Assembly: GCA_958299035.1 (NCBI GenBank)
Contig: CATQJL010000305.1
Span: 64,747,618 to 64,811,617 of the forward strand
Direction: 5' to 3'
Length of the DNA: 64,000 bases
Origin: Cylicocyclus nassatus
Taxonomy: Eukaryota > Nematoda > Chromadorea > Rhabditida > Strongylidae
Part shown: positions 1 to 11,600 of the stretch, piece after piece
Numbering within the stretch: position 1 is the stretch's first letter
Layout: each line of letters opens with the position of its first letter
Program-made: the position numbers and the translations under genes
The notes under the pieces: generated by a model
The model's input: only the letters and a program-made list of their open reading frames with translations
Database searches by the model: none
What the model was told of the DNA's origin: nothing

Positions 1-280
1 TTTTGAAGAAACAATCAACAGAAACGAAAAAAAAAGAAAAGAAACAGATTTTATTCTCAAACACACATCGATACAAAAAACACAAATGTCCATTATTCCT
101 AAGATAATTTTCTCATTCTTTTACACTATTTTTGCACTAACGATTGTGTTACCGCAGCTAGCGCTAATTGATAGGTGATTAGTTGACCTATACAGAGCCA
201 AAGCTGTCTCAAACATTTGAAAAGAAAAGATCTCGCATATTTGAGAAGAAAAGGTTAGGTAAAGGAATCTTTGTTCCTAG

Positions 281-722
281 AAAACTGTATTTGCAACATT
301 TTATCTGGGGAAGAGGATAAGGAAATTGAGGGAGTAAGTTATAAACTTTAGAAAATCGAAAAAATGAGTAAAAATAATTGTATACATATAAATATTTATA
401 AAGCGTTCGTTAAACGAGTCGTTTTCCGAGGTAAGGTGGACTATCGAAAATAATACGTGAATCGCTGATTAAAAGCATTGAAGTTGTGAAGTCAAACAAT
501 TGTAGAAGCTCACAAGGAGATTTGCTGGGAAAGAAATCGAAGAAAGAAAGCGGCAATGAAAAATTCATTGAAAGACATGATGTGACAGACAAAGACATTT
601 CCACAAAGTGGAAAACTTTTCCACCGTTTTTCCTCGAATACAAGAATGCTCGACTTTCCCAAAGTCATGTCCTAATAACTGTCATCGGTTGCATGGAGGA
701 TAGTGTCACACCTCAAATCTGA
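281..722 (+). CDS. Weak candidate 3' end of an unrecognised gene
   Basis: A possible exon at 281-333 follows TTCCTAG and ends at GTAAGT. It reads as a short acidic piece containing CICNILSGEEDKEIEG. A longer open frame from about 435 to the stop at 720-722 gives a Lys/Ser-rich stretch beginning near CRSSQGDLLGKKSKKESG. The two pieces do not join in phase at any good acceptor, and the reverse strand is also open across 410-643, so this may be chance. I recognise no family. It could be the 3' end of a gene lying left of the window. Confidence 0.22.
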
Positions 723-2451
723 TCTGTGAAACTCTACTGACAGGTACTGAGCTTTTTCTCGCACCATATTTGCGTGTCTTCGTTCAAAAGGTCCTTAATT
801 GAGGGGTATGAACAGTTATGATGTTATTCAATGCTACTGCTCTTTATGCAAATTAATTGCGTTGTATTTTTCAAACACCTTTTCAATGTTTACAACCTCG
901 AGGAAAAGCTCTCTTATTCTTTTTTTGTACTAGCATGTCAATTTGTGTAAATGAACTTGCTCTCAAGTAGTAAACATTTCAATCATTTTATATCCAAATC
1001 TTTATTTTCTTCCTAACTATTTGTGGCATCTTTAAATTTGGTCTATAAAAGCTTATTTTTGAAAGTAGTTATCGAAAATCAATCTCTTTTGAACTTTAAC
1101 TTTAACTTTGAGCTGCTATTCATTGTGATTTGCCCCCAGTTCCGTGGTCTGTCTCCTATTCCAACTCAGCGCACACTGTGAGCATCTCGTGGGCGGAGCA
1201 ATAGGCGGAGCCTATTCATGGCTGCTAGAAGTCCCCTGGATATGCGGCGGCATACCCTTGGTTCCTCCTGCGCGTCCTCCAGACCATACGTTATTGTGAC
1301 GGCGTCAACTTCGTATAGGCAGACATGTAAACTTCGTGAAAATTTTTGCAGGATGCATCACATCGTTGCATTTACTTCATAAACTTATCACTGCCTTTTC
1401 TTCATTGAAAAAACCCAGCTCGAAACCAGAAATCTGATGAGCGTAGAATAAATGTTTTCATTCCCGAATTCTATGTTTCCGAAGTTATGCGAGATGAAAG
1501 CCTGCCCCATTTATGAGCCACTGCTACGTCGAAACTTTCCTAGGAACTCTGGACTGGCTAGCGACTAAGGAGCGGCGCTCTACCCCAAACAAAAAAGGCA
1601 TTGTTTACAACCAAACGCACACCAAATTTGGCATGCGCATGCGCGTGAGAAGGGACACTCAAACACTATCTCTAGGGTGAGCGAGATTAGCAGAACAGCA
1701 AAGTAGGAAACAAGTGAGGGGGATTGAAAAATGTAAAGTGGACTTTGCAGAAATTTCAGATTAGGAGCGTATTTCCAAATCTTCCTGGTTCCAGCTGGTG
1801 CCGAGCTCTGCTAGCGACACTCTGTTTTTTTTTTGAAATCAAATTCAAATTGTATATTCTTGTATTGCCGTTTTAGCTTTGCTCCGCATATCAGCGAAAG
1901 TTGCGATAGCAGCTGTCATAGAGCGCTTAGATCTCTAAATTTGTCCGTTAATAAGTTTCTCTTTCTTGAGCTCGTACCCCAGACTTTAGAAGAAGGGGAC
2001 TTTTTGTTTTTTCATATCATAACATTATTGTAACACACTTTACATGAGCTGAAGATATGTATCAGAATACGGAGGAAGGAGCAAATATGCAGCTTATAGG
2101 AAATGTGACTGAATTTGATTAAAGTAGTCTTTTCATTTTTTTTCCTGCATAAATATGCTTGGAGCTGCGGTGACCACAAGGTTCAGGTGGATTTAATTTA
2201 ACTTTCAGCCATCGTACGTTACCATTTTATTGAAAAGATTTCTTTGATTACTTCAATGAGGTCGACAGCAACTTTTATCACTAGTATGTAGTAGGCTTAC
2301 ATACACACAGCTTCTCCAGACTTTAGGTCAACGCTTTAAAAGGCAGATGAATTTAGGCCTTTCTCAAGTTTTCTTCAGTGTTGACTAGCTCTGTATCAAG
2401 CTCTGGTTACATCAAAGTCCTAGTCTCGAAATGGAACAGTGGGCATTCAGT
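723..2451. other. Non-coding stretch with a GC-rich segment
   Basis: I see no supportable gene here. Most is AT-rich. 1130-1330 is distinctly GC-rich, with near-repeated GGCGGAGC motifs (GTGGGCGGAGC and ATAGGCGGAGCC), and looks like a fragment of a dispersed repeat. Around 1631 there is an alternating GCATGCGCATGCGCG run. Nothing resembles a tRNA or a splice-flanked exon. Confidence 0.4.
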
Positions 2452-2606
2452 GGCCGTATTCATCAACGAAACCCGTGGATTCCGGAACCCACTGGGTTAG
2501 TGCTTTTGATGAATATCGATTTTACTCCAGGGAAGAATCGATATTCATCAAAAGCACTAACCCAGTGGGTTCCGGAACCCACGGGTTTCGTTGATGAATA
2601 GGGCCC
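2452..2606. mobile_element. Palindromic MITE of about 155 bp
   Basis: The two halves are nearly perfect reverse complements separated by about six bases, from GGCC-TATTCATCAACG on the left to CGTTGATGAATA-GGCC on the right. The arms carry CCCACTGGGTTAGTGC. It has no coding capacity and would fold as one long hairpin. It lies just upstream of the micro-exon gene's first exon. Confidence 0.7.
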
Positions 2607-2629
2607 CAGAACAAGTCTCGATTTACCCA

Positions 2630-2644
2630 CATTTTGGCTTTTAG
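2630..2644 (+). promoter_or_regulatory. Putative trans-splice acceptor of the micro-exon gene
   Basis: A T-rich tract ending TTGGCTTTTAG lies 41 bases before the ATG at 2686, with no ATG between, as expected of a nematode spliced-leader acceptor. This is an inference from sequence only. Confidence 0.35.
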
Positions 2645-2685
2645 GAAGCGTATTGAGAAAAACTGTGTAGGAACATGCATAAAAC

Positions 2686-5600
2686 ATGAAGCTCACTGTA
2701 ATTGGTTTAAACACATAATTTCAGGTACTGCTCCTTGTAGGGGCTGCACAAGGAAAACCGCATAGACATCATAGACATCAAGCAGAGGGCTTCCCGCTAT
2801 TTTTCCAGGGAATCCCACAAGGAAAACCGCATAGACATCAAGCAGGGGGCTTTCCGCCATTCTTCCAGGGAATCCCACAAGGAAAACCGCATAGACATCA
2901 AGCAGGGGGCTTTCCGCCATTCTTCCAGGGAATCCCACAAGGAAAACCGCATAGACATCAAGCAGGGGGCTTTCCGCCATTCTTCCAGGGAATCTCCTCT
3001 ATCATTCAAGGCATTCCTGGGTTGATTCAAGGTGCTCAAAGCATGTTTCATAATGCCGTTTGTGGCAGTTTTGGACCAGTGATGAACTCTATGTTTGGCC
3101 CAGGAAGTAAAATGGGTAAGTATTAGATTTTAATGAATGGATCTTAATTATAAAATGCCTATCAGATGAAAGAACTTACTTTTTACGAGGAGTTTCATAT
3201 TCAGCATAAAACGCACAATGTCAGTTGCTCTCGATTAGTTTTAGCAAAAGATTACTGGTTTCTTTTTCGGAGAAGGCAGAGCTAAGCGATTTATTTTTTG
3301 AACAAGCAAAGATACAGTTGTGACAGTGGAATGTGAAAAATTTCGGCGAATTCGCCAATTTCGCCGATGTCGCCGAATTCGCCGATGTCGCCGAATTCGC
3401 CGATGTCGCCGATGTCGCCGACTTTGCGTCTTTTCGTCATAACTCCCTTCGTTCTCAATGGATTTCAAATTTGAAGGCAGATTTGGATTCAGCTCGCCGA
3501 GACGAATCTTTTCATATATTGAACTGCTGTAATCGGCTCGGTCACGGTAAGTGCATGGTAGGAATCCGTTGCATCCTGTGGTGGTGTTTTCTAGAGCGTG
3601 TATTTCGGCGCATAATGTAGGCAAAAGTTTAAGAAAAAGAGCGTTTGATGGAAGAGTTTCTGCTGAGTGTTTCCAGCAGAAAACCATATCCTTTTTAGTA
3701 GTGGAAAAAAGAGAAAGGAGTACGTGAACTTAGTAAATATATATGAACAACTTAACGTCAAACAAACATAACTATACAGTAACACTATGACTAGCAAAAC
3801 AATTATAATCTTTGTAATCAGCATATCTTGTTGCTTATGTGAGCAAAGTGACACACCGCATGACTTGATATTCTGCTTCCAGCAAAACCACTTTTTTCTG
3901 CAGAGCCTCTTTGCAACGCTGTGGGCCAGCCCCTTTCACACTTAAAAGATTCCGGTAAGGCGAATCGGAAAGAGTTGTTTCCGTAGATAATCCAGCGGTA
4001 AAAAGTAGACGGAGACATGCTTTATAAAGCGCGAAAAGAGATGGTGAATTCTGCAAAAATCACGCGTCTTTAAATTCTACTCGCCATAACTTCCTTCGGA
4101 ATAGGTATATTCTGAATCCGAAAACAGCTCCTTGCTCAGCTCATCAAGGCGAATCGAAGCTCAAACACTCACTGTGGAATCTTCGAAGGTTGAGCTAACG
4201 AATCACATAAAACTTGGGTAGAAAATCACTTTCGGAAATAAAGTTATTGGGGTCAGGCGCAACCCCTCAAAAGGTCAAGCCGCCTGAGCTTTTGAGAGGT
4301 TGCGCCTGACAGTTTTAACTTGCGTTCAAGATTCAGAAATCGCCCCTTTTTTGATATGAGTATTGAGCGTAAAGCCTCTTCTTGCTATATTGAAAATTTG
4401 GAACGAAACACTCCATCTCTGTGAAAATTATAGCTTTGAAAAAAGGGCTATCCAGATCTAAAACTTACCGTCAAGCTGTGTGTGGTTGTATCGCAGAAAG
4501 TCGGGCCTACGGATTTCAAAAAATAGAAACCTGCATTGAAGGCTGGTCTTCTTCAAAATATAATACCCTGAGGACTTGGAGGTGAAGCGGAGGGTCTTTA
4601 GGGGTTTTCACAGGGGGGGGGGGGTCGTTTATGAAGGGCTTCTGCCTGACCTCCTGCTCAACCTGATTATAATTGTTTTGCTAATCATAGTGTTACTGTA
4701 TAGTTATGTTTGTTTGACGGTAAGTTGTTCATATATATTTACTAAGTTCATGTACTCCTTTCTCTTTTTTCCACTACAAAAAAGGATATGGTTTTCTGCT
4801 GGAAACACTCAGCAGAAACTCTTCCATCAAACGCTCTTTTTCTTAAACTTTTGCCTACATTATGCGCCGAAAAACACGCTCTAGAAAACACCACCACAGG
4901 ATGCAACGGATTCCTACCATGCACTTACCGTGACCGAGCCGATTACAGCAGTTCAATATACGAAAAGATTCGTCTCGGCGAGCTGAATCCAAATCTGCCT
5001 TCAAATTTGAAATCCATTGAGAACGAAGGGAGTTATGACGAAAAGACGCAAAGTCGGCGACATCGGCGACATCGGCGAATTCGGCGACATCGGCGAATTC
5101 GGCGACATCGGCGAAATTGGCGAATTCGGCGAATTCGGAGAATTCGCCGAAATTTTTCACATTCCACTGTCACAACTGTAGTGTTTGTCAAAATCTCACA
5201 TTGACAGCATCGAAAGAAAATGTGGAAAATTTCTTTTAAATTCAATCGATTGAGACGCACTCTGAAGGCAGTTCGATTTTCCAAACATTTAACCCATAGA
5301 TTATACTACGCGGCTTGGGTCTTTCAGCAAAAAAAGCACTGTTTTGAATGCTAATGAAGAGACTGCATTCTATGTCTCGTGTCATCAAAGAAATACTTCA
5401 ATGAAAGCAACCTATAAACCATATAGAGTTAAGGGGTTACAATTTGAGATTTCGAGTTCACAGGTATTACCGCTGTTATCGGTGTTATCGTTATTATCGA
5501 TACCTTCATTACCAATGATGTCGCTGCTCTCTTCAAAAAATGACCAGTCTCATAACTCCAGCGCTTCGTGACTACTTTTCTTACCTATGTGCAAGAAGCC

Positions 5601-8600
5601 GCAATCATAAACGAGATGCGTATGGAAAATGACCTACCCTTTTACATGGTCAGAGCAATATGGCAGCACAACGGTAATAGAGGTAACAAAGGTGCCAAAG
5701 ATATGGCAACGTAGATAGCGACGATAGCAGAGATAATACCTGTAACAGTGGTAAAGTATGACGGATCTCCAAGTAGCAAGTGATCAATGAATCGCCGAAA
5801 GTTGTTTCACCTATACTGTTTGTTGAAAGAAGTCAAGCGGCATTACATATGAAGCGATTTTCTCAGGATGTCCTCTGATCATTATCGCGGTGGTCGGCGA
5901 CGACTCCAATGGAAAAGGCTGTAAAGTAAGTTCCATGTTCGATGTTTTGAGACTTATAGGCTTAGAAAAATGAGTGGAAAGCAGTTAAGCAAGCTTTGTC
6001 AAGGCCTTAGAATTAGCAGCAGACATGAATGTCTCCCGTGTAAAAATTCAAGCGGGTTTCGTGATAGATTTAAGGCATAGTAGCATTTGTCTCAACCTTA
6101 ATCAGGGAATGGCCTCCTATTTCACAAAACAGAAATATGATGTATCGTCTCTTAATCAGCGATTTGGATTATGCTGTTGAGCAGCAGGAATAGTACTCTC
6201 ACAATTTTTAAGGCCTAGGGCATACCTTGCACGATTCCGGTGGCTGCGCAATTTGGCACAACGGCGATTTGTCGTTAGTGCGCTGCCTTTAGTCAGATCT
6301 TGGTCCGTTTGCAACAACTTACAGAAGCGTATGCGTATGCGTTCGAGAGGCGCGCACGATAAACTGTAGAGATCTGGCAAATCGCCAAGTCGCCTAAGGC
6401 CTAAGGCATACCTCGCGCGATTTCTGTGGCTGCGCGATTTGGCACAACAGTGACTCTCTGCAATTCGTCTTTAATGCGTTTCCTTCGGTCAGAACTTAAC
6501 CCATTTGCGACAACTTATACAAGCTACCCGCCTATGCGTTCGAGAAGCGCGCACGATAAAATTGTAGAAATCTGGCAAATCGCCAAGTCGCGTGAAAGTG
6601 GCGATTTGGCCAAATCGCGTGAGGTATGCCTTAGGCTTAAAGGCGATTTTGCCAAATCGCGTGAGGGTATGCCATAGGCCTAAGGGGCGATGATAGGCAT
6701 TGATATCGCAGCGATCAACGAATTCACATTGGGGGTTTCTTACTTTTATTGAAAGTGATAGTACCCTGACTCAACATGCCCATTTAAGCCGAGCCTTATT
6801 CAGCCTTATTATTCAAGAATTTTTTGCCTTGGTGCAACATTATTCACGCACAACGACAGCGTTTCACCATAAAAGCCGCTGCCACCCCTTGTTGTGGTCG
6901 TTTCCAATACAAGAAAGAGCACTACCATTTCTATGTGAAAATGATTAGGATGTTTCAACTAAGCCATTATCGTAGCGGCCATTTGTATTATGAATTTTTG
7001 GCTGAGGAATAGCAGCTCTGAACTCTCGCCTAAGTAGTGTTTTCCGTTTTGCAGTACTCTGATCGGTTTATCCATGAAGAATACACAATTTCTAATTTAG
7101 AGTCCAAAGTTGAAAGAGCTAAAGTTGGAACAAACAGTTGAATTACCCGTCCAAGAAGATAGAGGCGTAGGGGTTTGAGTGTACCCTCTGAATTACAACT
7201 CATATCCATGTATGTAAGAAGGTTAAGACAGCCTGCATAACTCAAAAAGTCAAACATGAAGACATGTTTGCCTTTCACTTCTTAACTGCATCATGACGAC
7301 CTGTTCAGTTAAGATTCCTGTCACTCTGAAGAGCTTTTCAGGGAGGAACCTGCATGATGACCGGTATGAATAGAGGAAATGTAAGTTTCTATTCAGAGCA
7401 CTTATTCAGGAGCAGTTCATAATCGCCCATTACATTCCTTCTGTTAGTGCGTTTGCACCATGTTCTCACTGCGGTAGAGCACGTCAACAGGATGAAAGTT
7501 CGGTGAAGTAATATGTAGATGACTGCATAAAGCAGAAAAGAATGGTCTGAGTTCCATTCAAAAAGTAGTGCAAATACATTAAAAATGTTGTAATGATCAC
7601 TACCGTTCGTTTCCCAATTTGTACCACTTGATTCATGCATATCAAGTCGAAATGGATCGCAGCTTGACTTTTTTCAAACTCTTTCGCAAACGAAGCTCAA
7701 ATGAAACGCAGGTCATCAACCTTAGCAATAACCAAATTGAGGGTGTTTGACACAGCTTTATAGCTTTAATTGGAAACACCAAATAGCTCACAGTAGATGA
7801 TATTTGCTGTACTGGGAAGGGGGGAGGGGTAGTTGCACAGAAAAATTTACAGCTATGTGCTCAGTCGGTTCAAATTGGAGCTGTTCCCTCGCAAAAGCAG
7901 TCAAAGCGTTTCTTTTTTGGGTAAAACTTAGGAAAAAAATTTGATTATCTTATTTTAGGATCAAAGTTCTTCCTCAGAATCTTCGTCTTCCTCATCTTCC
8001 GAGGAGAGCAAGCAGGTGGGGTGTCCTAAGAATTTTTTCGGAGCATGTCGCTGCAGAAGTATCAAAATCTATCAAAAGTCCGACTGTATATGCTCAAAGA
8101 TCGCTAAGTGATTGCGAGTCTAGCAGTCGCCAATTTCTGGTACTTACCCACAAAAGCAATTTGACTCATCCTTAGTTGAAGAGCTTTCTGAAGTCTAGAA
8201 ATTTAGCCATAGACGAAAGGGGTCTTCAAAGCTAAGATCATTAATCTCCTGAAAGAGCTTCTGCTATCATTTTAGGAACAGAGCTCTTCCTCGGAATCTT
8301 CATCTTCGGAGGAGAAAGAGAATAAGGTGGGATTTCGCTTTTACTGTGTCAAATAACGCTGTCAATTTGAACTTTCATGAACATTGAAGTTCAAATAACT
8401 TCCGAAAATGATAGCCGTCTATGTGCTTGTGAAGGATCGAATTGCCTTGATAAAAACAAGTGCAGTTTCCAGACCTACAATACAAGTCACAAGCTTACTT
8501 GTCGAGCAAAAACTGATTGTACTAGCTCATATTATTCCAGAAACACACTTCATCCTCATCATCTTCATCTTCCTCTTCAGGGGAGCAGAAGCATCAGGTG

Positions 8601-11600
8601 GGGGGTTTTGTAATCTTGCAGCATCTCAGACTGCGTAGCAGAGCCTCAGATTTTTATACATTAAAGAACATTGAAGTTCAAATAACTTTCGAAAATAATA
8701 GCCGTCTATGTGCTTGTGAAGGATCGAATTGCCTTGATAAAAACAAGTGCAGTTTTCAGACCTACAATACAAATCACAAGCTTACTTGTCGAGCAAAAAC
8801 TGATTGTACTAGCTTATATTATTCCAGAAACACACTTCTTCCTCGTCATCTTCATCTTCCTCTTCAGAGAAGCAGAAGCAAAAGGTGGGGGGTCTTGTAA
8901 TCTTGCAGCATCTCAGCTTTAGAAAATAATATCTATGTGCATGTGAAGGATCGAATTGCTTTGATAAAAACAAGTGCAGTTTCCAGACCTAGAATCCAAG
9001 TCACAAACTGGCTTGTCGAGCAAAAACTGATTGTACTAGCTTTAATTATTTCAGAAAGACAGCTCTTCCTCATCATCTTCATCTTCCTCTTCAGAGGAGC
9101 AGAAGCAAAAGGTGGGGGGTCTTGTAATCTTGCAGCATTTCAACTTTAATTATTTCAGAAACACACTTCTTCCTCATCATCTTCATCTTCCTCTTCAGAG
9201 GAGCAGAAGCAAGAGGTGGGGGGTTTTGTAATCTTGCAGCATCTCAGACTGCCTATCAAAGCCTCCGATTTTTATACATAAACCTACGCAATAGGTAGTA
9301 ATTGTTAGCAATCTGCTTGATCTTAAAACAAAATTGGCATAATTTACAAAAGGCATCAGTTCAAGCACTCTAAATAATAGACTCTCGGTAATGAATGCAA
9401 ATAGTCATTATGGCAAAATTGTTCTTTGAGCGATTATCTCAGAGATCAAACTCCTTACAGTGTTCGTCTTCAGAAGTGGAAGAAGATAAAACTTAGGGTT
9501 TAGGCTGTGCATCATTCGAAGCACATTATGATCATAAAGCTCTATTTTAAAGTAGCAAACTAGCAATTGCATCATTGTATTGGTAGAAAAAAATGTGCTT
9601 TTTTGATCTTTTGTCGCTGAAACCTGAATCTTCCTGGAAGATTTCTCTAAAAAAGATAGATGAACAAGAAAGTTTTCAAATGTTGCACAACATGAGGAAT
9701 TGCTTGTGTTAATTCAAACTTTCATACTGAAACAATGAAGGTTTAGTGAAACGCCAAATTTCTTTGTATTGGCGACATTGACAAGAGGTGATGTAAGCTA
9801 AATTAGCTTTATTTAACAAAAACTCATCAGATGAGGAAGACTATGAGCACTTAAAAAGACCTCGGTCGTATAATGCAACCAGCCTTCACAAAATGACTGC
9901 ACTTTTTGATGTTTGTTGGCACCTTTTCCCCAGAGTCTTCTTTAGAAAAGGAGAAGGAACCAAGGGCGTCTTCTTCAGAAAAAAATAAGGAACCAAGGGC
10001 AGGATTAAAGATTCTACCACATTCGTGTTGCATGTTGCGTTCGGTTAAATGCTCGATTGAAACCCTGCAGATTCTTGATTTATAAGTTTGATTTGAAAGA
10101 TACACAGTATAGCTTGGTAATGCCTATCAGTTTTGGGCAACACTTAATAATGAAAAAGCTAATTCTGCATTGGTGAAGGCAGAGGCGCTATCAAAATGCT
10201 AGGAATTGCGTAACGAAACTAGTTGTGCAAAAAATATTTTGAATAGGATTTGGTCATTCCAGATTCCTTCTTCGTCAAGTTCTTCTTCTTCAGAAAAGGA
10301 GCAAAAACCGGAGGTAAGTTCCTCGATATGACGTCCACTTAGTGTCCGCCATGTTCATATAGCTAAGTAGGAGGTATTCTAGCATTTGGCAAATTTTGAC
10401 TTGAGTAATTCTGAGAAAAACAACAATTTTGAGCTTATTTGCTCTTTTATTAAAGCATCTTGTTTTGGCTTGAGCGGAACGAGTCAGCTATAGTGCTTTG
10501 CCAGAAAGGAAGCACTTCAATACTGTACGTAGAACTTGATGTGCTGGACGAGTTCAGCTATTTTAGGACGAATCTTCCTCCCACACAGATTGGGACACAG
10601 CGGAGGAGGAAGAACCAAAAGTAGAGGGAGACGCGGTAAGGTTTTGCTTTTTTCCGACTTGCCAATCGCACATTACGTTCATCTCAAAGCTTTTAAAGCA
10701 CAAGTTTTGCAAACTGAAAAGCAATTCAAGATGCATAATATGTTTGCGTACAGATTGACACCCAGTAGGTGAAAAGCTAATAGCGTGATCGTTATCTAGT
10801 ACTGACAAATACGTTGGAAAAGAATTTGGTCAGATAAAACTGGCGTTTATAGCAAAAGGCTGTGCTGTTTAAGTTATGATCATTCCAGGAAACATTTGCT
10901 TCCACCAATCCCGTAAAGGTTAAGGTAAAATCTGAGGTATTATAAAATGCCAGTGCATTATATTTGACACAAATTTCTTTATTCGCACAGGTCGCAGCTT
11001 GAGTGGAGTCTATTTCTTGGTTTGCAATGTACCAATGAGCTATAAATGGTGAAAAGAAAGTAGACGTATCTTTATCATTCGTATGTAAAGAAAGCTACAG
11101 TTTTGTGCCAAAAAATAGCTGAGACATCGTTTAGTTTTTCTCAAAAACATATGGTTGTGCGTGAAATTGTGTTTATGCCAAAATGTTTCAAATAAAATCT
11201 GTTTGTTAGTGAAATTTGAAGTTCACCTCGCAGAACGTAAGCGGTCTGGTAGAGTCTTATGGTAGACAGGGCATGCCAGTCTTTTTTGAAAATAGTTGTT
11301 AGACAAATTTGAAGACAAGCGTATCCACTGCGCTAAAATGACACATTTTTGTAACTGACACTACTCATGCCAGTTAAATCTCAAGCTTTGTCGACAATTC
11401 CAAAATCGGACAGCAAAATTAGCATCATAAATAGAAACACCACAAGTTTTTTTTTGAAACAATATGCTACACCTGTGAAGATACTTATGTGAGAAAGTTT
11501 GTTACTTGTTCCAATGCATATGCTAATATGCTGCAATCTTACACAGTGTAAAGAAAAAGTATGTTAGGTTTGGTTCAGAAGAGTTGCAGAGCTTGTTTGG

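Noticed and set aside
2693..3051. Minus-strand repeat proteins over the 60-bp minisatellite
   Set aside because: The plus strand has a signal peptide upstream, a GTAAGT donor and in-frame continuation; the minus frames exist only because the unit is a multiple of three.
3345..3425. Possible CRISPR-like short repeats
   Set aside because: The nonamers are contiguous with no unique spacers, in an invertebrate transposon arm.
3241..3687. Arg/His-rich ORF and its mirror at 4788-5204
   Set aside because: Both are translations of the nonamer minisatellite in the inverted arms of the foldback element.
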